Source: Sinorhizobium fredii (GTDB lineage Bacteria > Pseudomonadota > Alphaproteobacteria > Rhizobiales > Rhizobiaceae). Taken from it: a stretch of 64,000 nucleotides of DNA. The DNA lies in the NCBI RefSeq assembly GCF_002944405.1, contig NZ_CP024310.1:992001-1056000 (forward strand), given 5' to 3'. Positions 9,544 through 18,503 of this stretch are shown here, piece after piece (within the stretch, counting starts at the first letter, position 1; each line of letters starts with the position of its first letter). A model generated the notes under the pieces. It had not been told where the DNA came from. It saw only the letters and a program-made list of their open reading frames with translations, and made no database searches. Made by a program: the position numbers and the translations under genes.

Positions 9544-10848
9544 ATGACCGGCATCCCGCCCGCCCGCATCGTCATCATCAATGACCGCTCCACCAGGGTC
9601 GGCGGAGCGACCAATCTCGCGATCCTTTCGGCCGAACTGCTGCGGCGGCGCGGACTTTCGGTCACGTTTTTTGCCGGCGACAACGCGCCGGGGGAGCCGC
9701 CCGCGGACGACATGATAAACCTGGGACAGGCTCCGTTGCTCGACCGGACGCGAAGCGACGCTCTGCGCCTGGGCCTCTACAATCCGCGGGCCCACGAGGC
9801 GTTGAGCGGACTGATCTCGACCCGCGATACGCCGACGACGATCTATCACGTGCACGGCTGGTCGAAGATCCTGTCGCCAGCCATTTTCCGCGCACTCGCC
9901 AAGGTGCGCGAGCGGGTTGTCCTGCATGCCCACGACTATTTCCTCGCCTGCCCCAACGGAGGCTTCGTGAACTACAGGACGCAACGCGTCTGCGAGCTTG
10001 AACCGATGTCGCGCCGATGTTTGGCGACGCAGTGCGACAAGCGCGGCCTGCATGAGAAGCTCTGGCGGACGGCGCGTCACCTCTTGCGCGAACATCTCTT
10101 TCCCACTCGCAGCGCACCTGCGCACATCGTCATCGTCCATGAGAGAATGCGCGAATACATGCTGCGCGCCGGAATCGGCGACGGGCGCATCTCGACGATC
10201 CGCAACCCCGTCTCTCCGCTCGCCGGGCCGGGCCTGGCGCCCTGGACGCGCTCGAATTTCGTCTTCATCGGACGGCTTGAGGAAGAGAAGGGGTACAAGG
10301 ACGCGGCGCGCGCAGCGCACCTCGCCGGTGTGCCGCTGCATTTCATTGGCGACGGCGCAGGCCGCGCCTTCCTCGAGCGGGAATTTCCGCAAGCGAGGGT
10401 TCACGGCTGGAAATCCAAGGAGGCCATGCATGATATCGTGTGCGGGGCACGGGCCGTCGTCGTTCCCTCGCGGGTGCCCGAACCCTTTGGCCTGGCTGCG
10501 CTTGAGGCCGCCGGCAGTGGATTGCCCGTCATCATCACCAAAGCGGCTCTGCTTTCTCAGGAAATCGCGGCCTCCGGCTGTGGCTTGTCCTTCACCCCCG
10601 CGAATGTGGACGACCTTGCCGCAGCCATGCGCCGCATCGCATCCGACGACGATCTCGTTCACCGGATGAGCATGACCGGCGTGGCTGTGGCCGGGCAATT
10701 GTCACACACGCCCGAAAGTTGGGCCGACGCACTCATCGATCTCTACGAAAGCATTCTGCTGCGCGGCCGATCAGATCCACGGGCACCGGCCACACTGCCG
10801 GCCCCTCGCGCGGCAGGCTGGGGGACCCTGCGCGATCAGATCTGGTGA
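9544..10848 (+). CDS. Glycosyltransferase family 4
   Basis: A 434-residue GT-B fold glycosyltransferase. The N-terminal domain begins IVIINDRSTRVGGATNLA with the GG acceptor loop. VFIGRLEEEKGYKDA starts the donor-binding domain near 235, and the EPFGLAALEAAGSGLPV motif gives the paired glutamates. The middle part (HVHGWSKILS..., HAHDYFLACPNGGF) resembles plant/bacterial GT4 members with a cysteine-containing loop; the role of the cysteines is unknown. Strong ribosome-binding sequence GGAGTAGGG precedes ATG 9544. It is part of the plus-strand polysaccharide run and probably extends the repeat unit. The sugar donor is unknown. Confidence 0.84.
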   Translation: MTGIPPARIVIINDRSTRVGGATNLAILSAELLRRRGLSVTFFAGDNAPGEPPADDMINLGQAPLLDRTRSDALRLGLYNPRAHEALSGLISTRDTPTTIYHVHGWSKILSPAIFRALAKVRERVVLHAHDYFLACPNGGFVNYRTQRVCELEPMSRRCLATQCDKRGLHEKLWRTARHLLREHLFPTRSAPAHIVIVHERMREYMLRAGIGDGRISTIRNPVSPLAGPGLAPWTRSNFVFIGRLEEEKGYKDAARAAHLAGVPLHFIGDGAGRAFLEREFPQARVHGWKSKEAMHDIVCGARAVVVPSRVPEPFGLAALEAAGSGLPVIITKAALLSQEIAASGCGLSFTPANVDDLAAAMRRIASDDDLVHRMSMTGVAVAGQLSHTPESWADALIDLYESILLRGRSDPRAPATLPAPRAAGWGTLRDQIW

Positions 10849-11029
10849 TGCTCGCCACCATTGACATCGTGACGGCTAGCACGCCGTCCGTCGACCGGCC
10901 GAGCGTCATCCTGATTTTTCCTGCCGTGTACGTCCATTGGACTAGGTGTTGGCCATCATGATCGGATTGTCAATCAAGGTGGCCGCTGGCAGCCTGAAGG
11001 ACATCGGACGACTTCGAGGAGCGAGAGAT

Positions 11030-11707
11030 ATGCTGTCTATTTCCGATGGCGCGGCAAGAGGGGAACGCTCCATTCCGGCGACGGTTGCGGCGCCGCGCGG
11101 CGACCGCGGTAAACGCATTTTCGACGTGACGGTTTCCGCTGCCGCGCTCCTGTTCTTCGCGCCGCTGCTGGCAGTCATCGCCGTCGCGCTGCTCGCCGTG
11201 GACGGCCGGCCGCTGATCTTCCGTCACGCACGCGTCGGCGCCCAGGGCCGGCTGTTCGATTGCCTTAAGTTTCGATCGATGCGGCGCGATGCCTCGGAAC
11301 GGCTGACGGAACTGCTCGCGACTGATCCCGAGCGTCGACGGGAGTGGGCCGAGAAACGGAAGCTCAGCAGCGACCCCCGGGTCCACTGGCTTGGGAAGAT
11401 TCTTCGAATGACCTGCCTCGACGAGCTGCCGCAATTCTACAACGTGCTGCGTGGCGACATGAGCCTCGTCGGACCCCGCCCCATACCTCCGGACGAGACC
11501 GAGAAATACGGCAGCAACCTGCACTACTACACATCGTTGAAGCCCGGAATGACGGGAATGTGGCAGGTGAACCGGCGGGCCGACACCACTTACGAGGAAC
11601 GCGTCCAGTACGACATCAAGTATTGCCAATCCCGGTCGGCCTATCTCGACCTGGTGATCATCGTGAAAACGGTCGGCATCGTCCTGTTTGCAACGAACTA
11701 TGCGTAA
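11030..11707 (+). CDS. ExoY-like undecaprenyl-phosphate sugar-1-phosphate transferase
   Basis: Initiates repeat-unit assembly by moving a sugar-1-phosphate onto undecaprenyl phosphate. This is a short, ExoY-type polyisoprenyl-phosphate hexose-1-phosphate transferase (225 residues, catalytic part only). It has KRIFDVTVSAAALL with one membrane-reentrant hydrophobic segment, then the motifs LKFRSMRRDA, LRMTCLDELPQFYNV, GDMSLVGPRPIPP and LKPGMTGMWQVN, all diagnostic for the family. The frame opens at 10946, but ATG 11030 follows GAGGAGCGAGAGAT and removes an N-terminal extension atypical for ExoY, so I use it. The first sugar is likely galactose or glucose by analogy with ExoY, which is inference. 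Confidence 0.9.
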   Translation: MLSISDGAARGERSIPATVAAPRGDRGKRIFDVTVSAAALLFFAPLLAVIAVALLAVDGRPLIFRHARVGAQGRLFDCLKFRSMRRDASERLTELLATDPERRREWAEKRKLSSDPRVHWLGKILRMTCLDELPQFYNVLRGDMSLVGPRPIPPDETEKYGSNLHYYTSLKPGMTGMWQVNRRADTTYEERVQYDIKYCQSRSAYLDLVIIVKTVGIVLFATNYA

Positions 11708-12139
11708 TGGGGCGATTCACCAGATGAAGATGACGAGCGCAGCCCAAAAGATGAGGCAAAACGCGATTGCCAGCCAGCGAATGACCAATTGCGCGTTCCA
11801 TGAAGTTCGGCTGGTCATGATGTCCATTCCGCCAAATGGTGCCTGCCTCGACATCTGCGGCGAGCCCTTCGTTCCTGCCGGGGGGCAAAATGTCCGCGGA
11901 GAGACGATCGCCTCCGCCTGCCCATCCATTCACAGGCGCAAGTCCCGGTTGCCCTACTCGTCATCCTGCGACCGACGGCAAATCGACCCACGCCTCTATG
12001 TCATAGGACACCCGTCATGTGGTGATATTTCGGCAACAGAGTGGTGTTTTCCAGTCCGTCGTGGCACACGTCCCGCGGCTCCCAACCGCGAGCGGGCGAT
12101 GCCAGTCGGCAGGCCGGACGACCGGACGATCCGCGAGCG
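11708..12139. other. Intergenic region holding only a possible small antisense gene
   Basis: Between the ExoY-like gene and the flippase gene. The only coding candidate is the small minus-strand membrane peptide gene listed separately. No repeat or terminator stem with a T-run was seen. Confidence 0.4.
11717..11854 (-). CDS. Possible small membrane peptide (45 aa)
   Basis: Not a recognised family. The predicted peptide ends in one strong hydrophobic helix, LVIRWLAIAFCLIFWAALV followed by IFIW, preceded by a short polar N-terminus (MSRQAPFGG...). GAAGGG lies nine bases before ATG 11854. A shorter 36-residue start exists at 11827. It is antisense within the plus-strand polysaccharide run, which argues against it unless it has its own promoter. 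The clean single-helix architecture and arginine-tryptophan flank argue for it. Could be chance. Confidence 0.33.
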   Translation of the reverse strand: MSRQAPFGGMDIMTSRTSWNAQLVIRWLAIAFCLIFWAALVIFIW

Positions 12140-13663
12140 ATGATGCGGCGCCATCTTTCCATCGCCGCCGTACACCTCGGAAACCTGTCCGCCGGTCTGC
12201 GGCGACTGGTGAGCCTTCCAGCCCTGGTCGGGGATGGCTTCATGGCCCTCTCCGCCAAAGTGGTCTCCCAGGCGGTTCAACTCGCTATTTTCATCGTCGC
12301 CGCGCATGTCCTGGAGGCTGCCGAGTTCGGATTCTTCGCTTTCAGTTCATCCTTCGCCATTTTCGTCCTCGTCATGGCCGAGGGCGGGTGGGGAGAATTT
12401 GTCATGAAGGCGGGAGCGGACAAGGTCGATCTAGACCAGCTCGCGACCATGTCGATCCTGTCGGGCGCGATCGCGACACTGCTCGGCCTGCTTGCAGCGC
12501 TGGCGGCCGTCTCGTGGTTCGCAGACGGCTGGTCGGCCGTCCTGATCCTCCTGTTCAGCGCCTGGTACTTGCCGGCGTCGCTCTCCACGGTCTACGACGG
12601 CATCCTCATCTCGCGCGGGCAATTGCGTGGCCAGTCCCTGATCCGCATCGCCGGCGAAGCCGTCGGACTTGTCGTTGCGATCGGCGGGCTGTGGATAGGC
12701 CAAGGCATCGCGGCCCTCATCTGCGGTCGGCTGGCGCAGCAGATAACCTTCCTTGGTGCATCGATGGTGCTCGTGCGCTGGCTTCCCTCCCTGCGCCTTT
12801 GCCGCGACTTCGCGCTCGAAGTGCTCGAGTTTTCCCGTCATATCGTCGCCAACCGCCTCGTCGTGTTCTTCCGCTCCTATGCGGGCACGCTGGTGGTCGG
12901 CAGCGTTTTGGGTCTTGCGGAGGCCGGTTACTATCGCGCCGCCGAGCGGATCGTCGCCGCGTTTTCCGAATTGATGGGCGAGCCGGCGCGCATGCTGGCC
13001 TGGATCGTCTTCGGCCGCGCCGGCGGCCAGGCCAAGGGTGAGCGCGACCGAGCCGCGATCGGTTCCACGGCAACCACGTTCATGACCGTGCTCATGGCAG
13101 TCTCCGCTCCGGTCTATCTCGGCCTCGCGCTGGTGTCGGGTGGACTGATCGACGTCCTGCTCGGCGAGAAATGGGCGCCCGCCGCCATTCTCGTCGCCAT
13201 TCTGGCAGCCAAGCAGACCCTGCTCATTCCCGGATACGTGACCGAGCCGCTGCTTTCGCTGAGCGGCACCATTCACAAGATGCCACGGGCCATAATGCTG
13301 AACGGGGCGATCTCCGTCGGTCTCATCGTGCTGCTGACCCCGTTCGGCGCGATCGCCACCGCGCTCGGACAGTGCCTTGCGGCCGTCATCTCATTCAACA
13401 TCTCGATGCGCCTTCAAACCCAACAGGGCGGCCTCGTCTGGAGCCGTGTGCTCGGCAATTGCGGCCTGGTGGCCATCGCTGTCGTGGCGATGGCGGCAAC
13501 CGTGCTGCTCCTTGGCAGGATTGCCGAGGTGTCGGCACTGAGGCAGATCTCGACGGTCGCTCTCCAGGTCGTCTCCGGCGCCTGCATCTATGTAGCAACG
13601 CTGGCCCTCCTGCAGCGGTGGGGCGGCGCGCTGAAGCCTATTTTCGCTTTCGGGCGGCATTGA
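12140..13663 (+). CDS. Wzx-like polysaccharide flippase (MOP superfamily)
   Basis: Predicted to flip the undecaprenyl-linked repeat unit across the inner membrane. The protein of about 507 residues is largely hydrophobic helices with short loops, roughly 12-14 segments, and the N-terminal arrangement of RfbX/Wzx proteins (KVVSQAVQLAIFIVAAHVL, then FGFFAFSSSFAIFV). The frame opens at a GTG at 12041. The ATG-ATG at 12140/12143 gives the normal family N-terminus close to the first helix, so it is preferred, although the ribosome-binding site is weak. It lies between the ExoY-like and methyltransferase-like genes on the same strand. Together with the Wzy-like gene at 34 kb it indicates a Wzx/Wzy-dependent pathway. 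Confidence 0.85.
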   Translation: MMRRHLSIAAVHLGNLSAGLRRLVSLPALVGDGFMALSAKVVSQAVQLAIFIVAAHVLEAAEFGFFAFSSSFAIFVLVMAEGGWGEFVMKAGADKVDLDQLATMSILSGAIATLLGLLAALAAVSWFADGWSAVLILLFSAWYLPASLSTVYDGILISRGQLRGQSLIRIAGEAVGLVVAIGGLWIGQGIAALICGRLAQQITFLGASMVLVRWLPSLRLCRDFALEVLEFSRHIVANRLVVFFRSYAGTLVVGSVLGLAEAGYYRAAERIVAAFSELMGEPARMLAWIVFGRAGGQAKGERDRAAIGSTATTFMTVLMAVSAPVYLGLALVSGGLIDVLLGEKWAPAAILVAILAAKQTLLIPGYVTEPLLSLSGTIHKMPRAIMLNGAISVGLIVLLTPFGAIATALGQCLAAVISFNISMRLQTQQGGLVWSRVLGNCGLVAIAVVAMAATVLLLGRIAEVSALRQISTVALQVVSGACIYVATLALLQRWGGALKPIFAFGRH

Positions 13664-13700
13664 CGACTGATCCAGTGACGCCTGCCACGGGGGACCACAG

Positions 13701-14522
13701 ATGCTGGGCAACGATATCAGGAACACGGCCTATCCACTGTTGCGCCGCGCGGTTCGCAGCCTCAACCAGTCGCTCACGCCGCTGCGCGCTGCCGGCGGAC
13801 GACTGCGTTATCTTTCTCCCTTCCCGCAGCGGTTCACCGGCGCTTATGCCACGTTCGAGGAGGCGCTTGCCACCGCGCGGTCGAACGGTCTCGCCGGCTA
13901 CGATCACGAGGAAATCGCCGAAGTCGCGTTCGAGCAGATGTGCAAGGTGGCACCCTGGGACTATCCGGTGCTGTTCTGGATGCACCAGATCGCCGGCGAG
14001 GTTAACGGGCTCGTCGATGCCGGCGGCCACATGGGCACGAAGTACCGGGCGTTCCGCAATCTCATGCAATTCGACGACACGTTCCGATGGGTCGTCTACG
14101 ATCTGCCGTCGATCGTCCAGGCGGGCCGGCGCAGGGCCGAGCGAGAAAATCTCCCCGCGTTGCACTTCGTGGAGTGCATCGCGGATGCCGGGCCGGTTGA
14201 GCTCTTCCTGGGCTCCGGTCTACTGCAATACCTCGACGTCCCGTTGTCTCGGCTCCTCAACGAACTCCCTGTCCCCCCACGACATCTGATTTTGAACAAG
14301 GTGGCGCTACGAAAGGGAGGAGCAGTGGTCACGCTTGAGCGCATTGGACGCGCGACCGTTCCCTACCAGATGCGCGATGAAGGCGCGCTGCGCCAGGACA
14401 TCGAACACCTCGGCTACACGCTCGTCGATCGCTGGACAATCCCCTCGCTCGCCCACGTGATCGAGACGCATCCGGAACTGGGCGCAAGCGAGAGCGCCGG
14501 CTTCTACTACCGGCTCGGATAA
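13701..14522 (+). CDS. TIGR04325-type putative methyltransferase
   Basis: A 273-residue protein resembling the putative methyltransferase family TIGR04325 found in surface-polysaccharide loci. Visible features are the early FxG-Y-xxFEEAL segment (FTGAYATFEEALATA), a Rossmann-like glycine/acid strand (VNGLVDAGGHMGTKYRAF), VYDLPSIVQAGRR, and LFLGSGLLQYLD, which together fit an S-adenosylmethionine-dependent fold. A methylated sugar in the repeat unit is the likely consequence, but the substrate is unknown. The start has GGGGGA 10 bases upstream. It ends 37 bp from the convergent GMC oxidoreductase gene. Confidence 0.7.
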   Translation: MLGNDIRNTAYPLLRRAVRSLNQSLTPLRAAGGRLRYLSPFPQRFTGAYATFEEALATARSNGLAGYDHEEIAEVAFEQMCKVAPWDYPVLFWMHQIAGEVNGLVDAGGHMGTKYRAFRNLMQFDDTFRWVVYDLPSIVQAGRRRAERENLPALHFVECIADAGPVELFLGSGLLQYLDVPLSRLLNELPVPPRHLILNKVALRKGGAVVTLERIGRATVPYQMRDEGALRQDIEHLGYTLVDRWTIPSLAHVIETHPELGASESAGFYYRLG

Positions 14523-14559
14523 CAGCATTACCCCGGCGTGCCGTTTGCGCCGCCGGGCG

Positions 14560-16266
14560 TCACCTCCCGGTTGCGGCGACCTGCCGCCGCAATTCCACGA
14601 CGGAGCGGCGTTCGTTGCGGGCCTTCAGGTGATCGGCAAGCCGGATCGCCAGTGCAAGGGCCATCAAGGTCGGGTTGGCGTGGCCCGGCGTCGGAAAGAC
14701 CGAACTGCCGGCGATGAACAGGCCGTCGACGCCATGGACCATGGCATCGGGGTCGACGACGCTGACTGATGGATCGGTGCCCATGCGCGTCGTGCAGGAG
14801 GGATGCGCCATGTCGGTGAAAACCGCCTTGCCGTCGTCGTTCTCGGCAATCCAGGCGGCCAAGCGGAGCGCCGGCAGGCCGTTGCGGACGAACTGCGAGG
14901 ACAGGGCGTGCGCCAGCCGCTTTATGCTCTCGACCTCCGCCTCGCCGATTTTCCAGTTCACGCGCGGCAACGGCGTCCCGAACAGATCCCGCTGCTCCGA
15001 GAGAGTTACGCGGCTGTCCGCATCGAGCCTCTGCTCGGCCATCACGTCGAAGCGAAGCTCGTCGGAACGGTGCAGCATTCCGCGCTTTTGGACGAGGCGG
15101 CGGAAAGCGCCCTGAGCCAGCAGGCCGGGCGATCGGAGAGCCGTCGCGAGATCGCCGAAAAGCCGCGTGCTGCCGCCCTGCATCAACCGTTTCACCGCTG
15201 CCCAGGGATCGCCTGCGGCATGGACCTGCACCGGATAGGCCGCACAGTTCACCAGCCCGTCGCGCCGCTGCACATGAGGACTGAGACGCATGCCGTGGAG
15301 ATAGAAATGCGGCCGCCCCTGATGTGACAGGCCGTAGAAATTGAAGTGCCCGGCCAGCTTGTCGATATCAGGACCGACGAAGCGCGCGATCGCTGCGCGA
15401 GGATGGTCGGCGAGATAGCGACCGACCACGTCTCTGGAATTGCCGACGCCCGATTTCATCACCGCGTTGGAGGCGAGCAGCAAGCGGGCGTTCTCGATGC
15501 CGCCTGCGCAAAGCACCACGGTCGCCGCCTGCACGGTCGCGTGGACGCCCTCGACAGCGCGTATATCGAGCGAGATCACCCGTCGGGCGTCTCGGTCGAG
15601 ATTGATGGCCGTCACCGTGGCGCGCGACAGCACGTCGACATTCGGCGCATCGAGATCCCGCGCCATGCGGCTAAATCGCATCGGCTCACCGCGTCGGTCG
15701 CGTTCATGGCTGAACTGCCAGAAAAAGGGCCGAAGGAGATCGGCGTCGAAATCGAAGCCGCGCGGCGGCGTCCGCAGCAGGCGATACAGGCTCTCGTCAT
15801 AGACATTCGGACCAAGGTTGAGCAGGTCGGCGGCCTTGGCCAGCGCGGGCGACAGGTTCTCGCGCGTCATCGGCCAGCCGGACACCGGCAGCCACGGCCG
15901 GCGCTCGAAGTCGATCTCGTCGAAACTCGCGCACTTGCCGATCCAGGTATGCGAACTGCCCCCGAGCGTGCGATTGCGCAACTCGAAGGGAGCCACATCG
16001 TTCAACCAGGCGAGCCCGCCGTTATAGCCGCGGCCAAGTGGTTCGGCGCCGGCGCGGGCGATCGGCTCCCCCACATTTTCGACAGCGTTCAGAACTTGAT
16101 GCTCCTGGCAGAAATCGGGGCCGCCGCTTTCGATCAGCAGGACACGACAGCGGCTCTTGGACAACTCGCGAGCAATCGTGATGCCCACCGGGCCGCCGCC
16201 GATGAGAGCGATGTCCGCCCGAAAGTTGGTTCCCGACGGGAAGGTGCGGAGATCGTGGATCGACAT
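14560..16266 (-). CDS. GMC-family FAD-dependent oxidoreductase
   Basis: A 568-residue flavoprotein. The FAD-binding Rossmann motif GGGPVGITIAREL is near residue 20, preceded by ADIALI. LGGSSHTWIGKCA marks the conserved GMC region. The C-terminal block HPSCTTRMG, then GLFIAGSSVFPTPGHANPTL, provides the catalytic His/Asn pair and the second FAD contact. Related enzymes include gluconate and fructose dehydrogenases, so oxidation of an alcohol on a sugar or of the synthetase product is plausible; the substrate is not evident. No signal peptide is seen. The frame opens at 16383, but ATG 16266 follows AGGAGAGG and fits the family. It is divergent from the DegT gene. Confidence 0.85.
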   Translation of the reverse strand: MSIHDLRTFPSGTNFRADIALIGGGPVGITIARELSKSRCRVLLIESGGPDFCQEHQVLNAVENVGEPIARAGAEPLGRGYNGGLAWLNDVAPFELRNRTLGGSSHTWIGKCASFDEIDFERRPWLPVSGWPMTRENLSPALAKAADLLNLGPNVYDESLYRLLRTPPRGFDFDADLLRPFFWQFSHERDRRGEPMRFSRMARDLDAPNVDVLSRATVTAINLDRDARRVISLDIRAVEGVHATVQAATVVLCAGGIENARLLLASNAVMKSGVGNSRDVVGRYLADHPRAAIARFVGPDIDKLAGHFNFYGLSHQGRPHFYLHGMRLSPHVQRRDGLVNCAAYPVQVHAAGDPWAAVKRLMQGGSTRLFGDLATALRSPGLLAQGAFRRLVQKRGMLHRSDELRFDVMAEQRLDADSRVTLSEQRDLFGTPLPRVNWKIGEAEVESIKRLAHALSSQFVRNGLPALRLAAWIAENDDGKAVFTDMAHPSCTTRMGTDPSVSVVDPDAMVHGVDGLFIAGSSVFPTPGHANPTLMALALAIRLADHLKARNERRSVVELRRQVAATGR

Positions 16267-16531
16267 GCGCCTCTCCTGCGCGTTGGATTCCGGTGGTACC
16301 AGAAGCACTCTCGGGCCGAAATCCGCCAATATGGATAGGAGTTTAGGTGCACTACTGATTTCGGATAGGCGGGGCCTGCACACTTTGAGCAGGCCATGAC
16401 CGTATGTCCATTTTGAAACGCGGCAAGCACGCGACTAACCTTACACTGCGCCGGTATGCGGCAGCGGTCCCTCTTGCCTGGAACGCCGGTGGTCGGCGAC
16501 GACGGGACCGGCGCGGATCGGAGAACAAGCG

Positions 16532-17710
16532 ATGGCTCGCGTAGGATTGAGGGAATGGCTGGCACTTGCGCCTGTCTTCGCGTCGGGAAAGCTGGCGCGA
16601 TTCAGCGGCGACGGCACGGGTCCGCTGACGCGGTTCGAAGCTAACTTTTCGGAGAAATTCGGCGTCAAGCACACGCTAACTGTCAGCAGTGGAACGGGCG
16701 CGCTCATCGCCGCGCTCGCGGCCTGCGGCGTGGGCCCCGGCGACGAGGTGCTCGTTCCGGCCTATACCTGGATTGCGACAGCCGCAGCGGCGATCGCCGT
16801 GGGCGCGGTTCCGGTCATTGTCGATATCGACGAAACCCTGACGATGGATCCGGCGGACATTCTTCGCAAGCTTACCCCGCAGACCAGGGCGATCGTTCCT
16901 GTGCATATGGCGAACATGGTTTGCAACATGAGTGCGATCCTGGCGATCGCGCGAAAGCACGATCTCATCGTAGTCGAGGATGCCTGCCAGGCGGTGGGGC
17001 TCACATACAGGGGCGTGCGTGTGGGAACGATCGGTCATGCAGGCGCCTACAGTTTCAATCAGTTCAAGAACATCAACATCGGCGAGGGAGGCGCGATCGT
17101 TACAAATGACGACCGTCTCTTCGCTCGCGCACGCATGTATCACGATATCGGAGCGCTGTTCCGCGGCCATCTCGACAATTACAACGAACCATCGATGGTC
17201 GGTGTAAATCTCAAGGCCAGTCAGATACAGGGCGCCATGCTCAACGTCCAACTGAAGAAGCTCGATCCGATGATCCGGCGGATGCGGGTGCGTTACGATG
17301 CGATGGCGGAGATTCTCGACAGCGCGGGGTTCACGCTGGGCCCGCACAATGACCAGGAAAGCGCGGCCGGGCTGCACCTCCTCTTCGACACTGCCAAGGA
17401 AGCAGAAAGCTTTGCCGCAGAGAACAAGCGGGGCGTCTACCGTCTCTTCGATTCCAGCCGGCACGTCTATACCAACTGGCTGCCGATCATCGAGCAACGC
17501 ACCGCCAATCCCAGAATGAACCCCTATTCATGGGCTGCGCGGAGGATCGAATATGCGCCCGACAGCTGCTCGAGGTCGCTCGACATTCTCAAGCGGACCT
17601 GCCGAGTGAGTCTAGGCGAAAACTACCCCTTGGCGCTGATGACCTATCTCGCCAGACGCATGCGGCGCCAGCGCGAGGCATCGAAGGGGGGATTGGCCTA
17701 TGCGACGTAG
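16532..17710 (+). CDS. DegT/DnrJ/EryC1-type PLP aminotransferase
   Basis: A 392-residue fold-type I PLP enzyme of the family that makes amino sugars or amino-cyclitols, with some members making starter units such as AHBA. The SGTGALIAAL loop binds the cofactor phosphate, VVEDACQAVG holds the ring-contacting Asp, and YSFNQFKNINIGEGGAIVT holds the Schiff-base lysine. GGAG precedes ATG 16532. Its end overlaps the phosphopantetheinyl transferase gene by 11 bp, which ties it to the nearby peptide/polyketide synthetase as much as to the polysaccharide. Either an amino sugar or a special amine building block could result. Substrate unknown. Confidence 0.86.
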   Translation: MARVGLREWLALAPVFASGKLARFSGDGTGPLTRFEANFSEKFGVKHTLTVSSGTGALIAALAACGVGPGDEVLVPAYTWIATAAAAIAVGAVPVIVDIDETLTMDPADILRKLTPQTRAIVPVHMANMVCNMSAILAIARKHDLIVVEDACQAVGLTYRGVRVGTIGHAGAYSFNQFKNINIGEGGAIVTNDDRLFARARMYHDIGALFRGHLDNYNEPSMVGVNLKASQIQGAMLNVQLKKLDPMIRRMRVRYDAMAEILDSAGFTLGPHNDQESAAGLHLLFDTAKEAESFAAENKRGVYRLFDSSRHVYTNWLPIIEQRTANPRMNPYSWAARRIEYAPDSCSRSLDILKRTCRVSLGENYPLALMTYLARRMRRQREASKGGLAYAT

Positions 17711-18503
17711 TCTCGAGCGCATCGGCCCGAACACCATCGACATATGGCAGTGGAGCATCGCGGCCGAGGCGGCGCAAGCCGAGGCACATCTTCCGCTGCT
17801 CAGCGCCGCCGATCGTGCCCGCGCGTCACGGTTCATCCACGCCCGGGACCGGCATCGCTTCATCGTCGGCCGTGCGGGGCTGCGTCTGGTGCTCAGCCGC
17901 TACCTTCATATTCCGCCAGCACGCATCGGGCTCGCCTACAATGTCTTCGGCAAGCCGCGCATCGCCGCGGCGATGATCCCGGAGTTGCACTTCAATCTAA
18001 GCCACAGTGCCGATGTCGCCATGCTCGCCGTGTCGGATCACTATCCCGTCGGCCTCGACATCGAAGAAATCAAACCGCTGAAGGAAGATGTCGCCACCCA
18101 TTTCTTCTCGCCTCGCGAATGCGCCGAACTGGCCGCCTTGCCGGAGCAAGATTATCTCGCGGCCTTTTATCGCTGCTGGACACGCAAGGAGGCTTTCGTG
18201 AAGGCGCACGGCGCGGGCCTCTCCCTGCCGCTCGACACTTTCGACGTGACGATCAGCGCTACCGAGCCGCCACGACTCAAGCGGCTGGACGGCGACGTGG
18301 ACGCACCATCGAACTGGAGCCTGCTGGAACTGATGGCGCCGGAGAACTTTCACGGCGCCGTGGCGGCCCTGACGATCGGCAATGCCGTGCGCCTGCGCTA
18401 TCGCAGGGAGGACGTCTTCCGGATCAAGACATCAATCGCGCATCCAGGACGTAGCGATCGCCAGCAGAATCGAAATGGTGGCAGCCGACCAATCCAGGCT
18501 TGA
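17700..18503 (+). CDS. Sfp-type 4'-phosphopantetheinyl transferase
   Basis: Transfers phosphopantetheine from CoA to the serine of carrier domains, activating the synthetases encoded just downstream. Sfp/HetI-type motifs are clear in the 267-residue protein: RHRFIVGRAGLRLVLSRYL, GKPRI, the FNLSHSADVAMLAVS core, VGLDIEEI with the Mg-binding Asp-x-Glu, and FYRCWTRKEAFVKAHGAGL. Translation is probably coupled to the overlapping DegT gene. The 3' end overlaps the convergent beta-propeller gene by 80 bp. Four carrier domains are encoded in the neighbouring operon, so this is very likely its dedicated activator. Confidence 0.92.
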   Translation: MRRSLERIGPNTIDIWQWSIAAEAAQAEAHLPLLSAADRARASRFIHARDRHRFIVGRAGLRLVLSRYLHIPPARIGLAYNVFGKPRIAAAMIPELHFNLSHSADVAMLAVSDHYPVGLDIEEIKPLKEDVATHFFSPRECAELAALPEQDYLAAFYRCWTRKEAFVKAHGAGLSLPLDTFDVTISATEPPRLKRLDGDVDAPSNWSLLELMAPENFHGAVAALTIGNAVRLRYRREDVFRIKTSIAHPGRSDRQQNRNGGSRPIQA

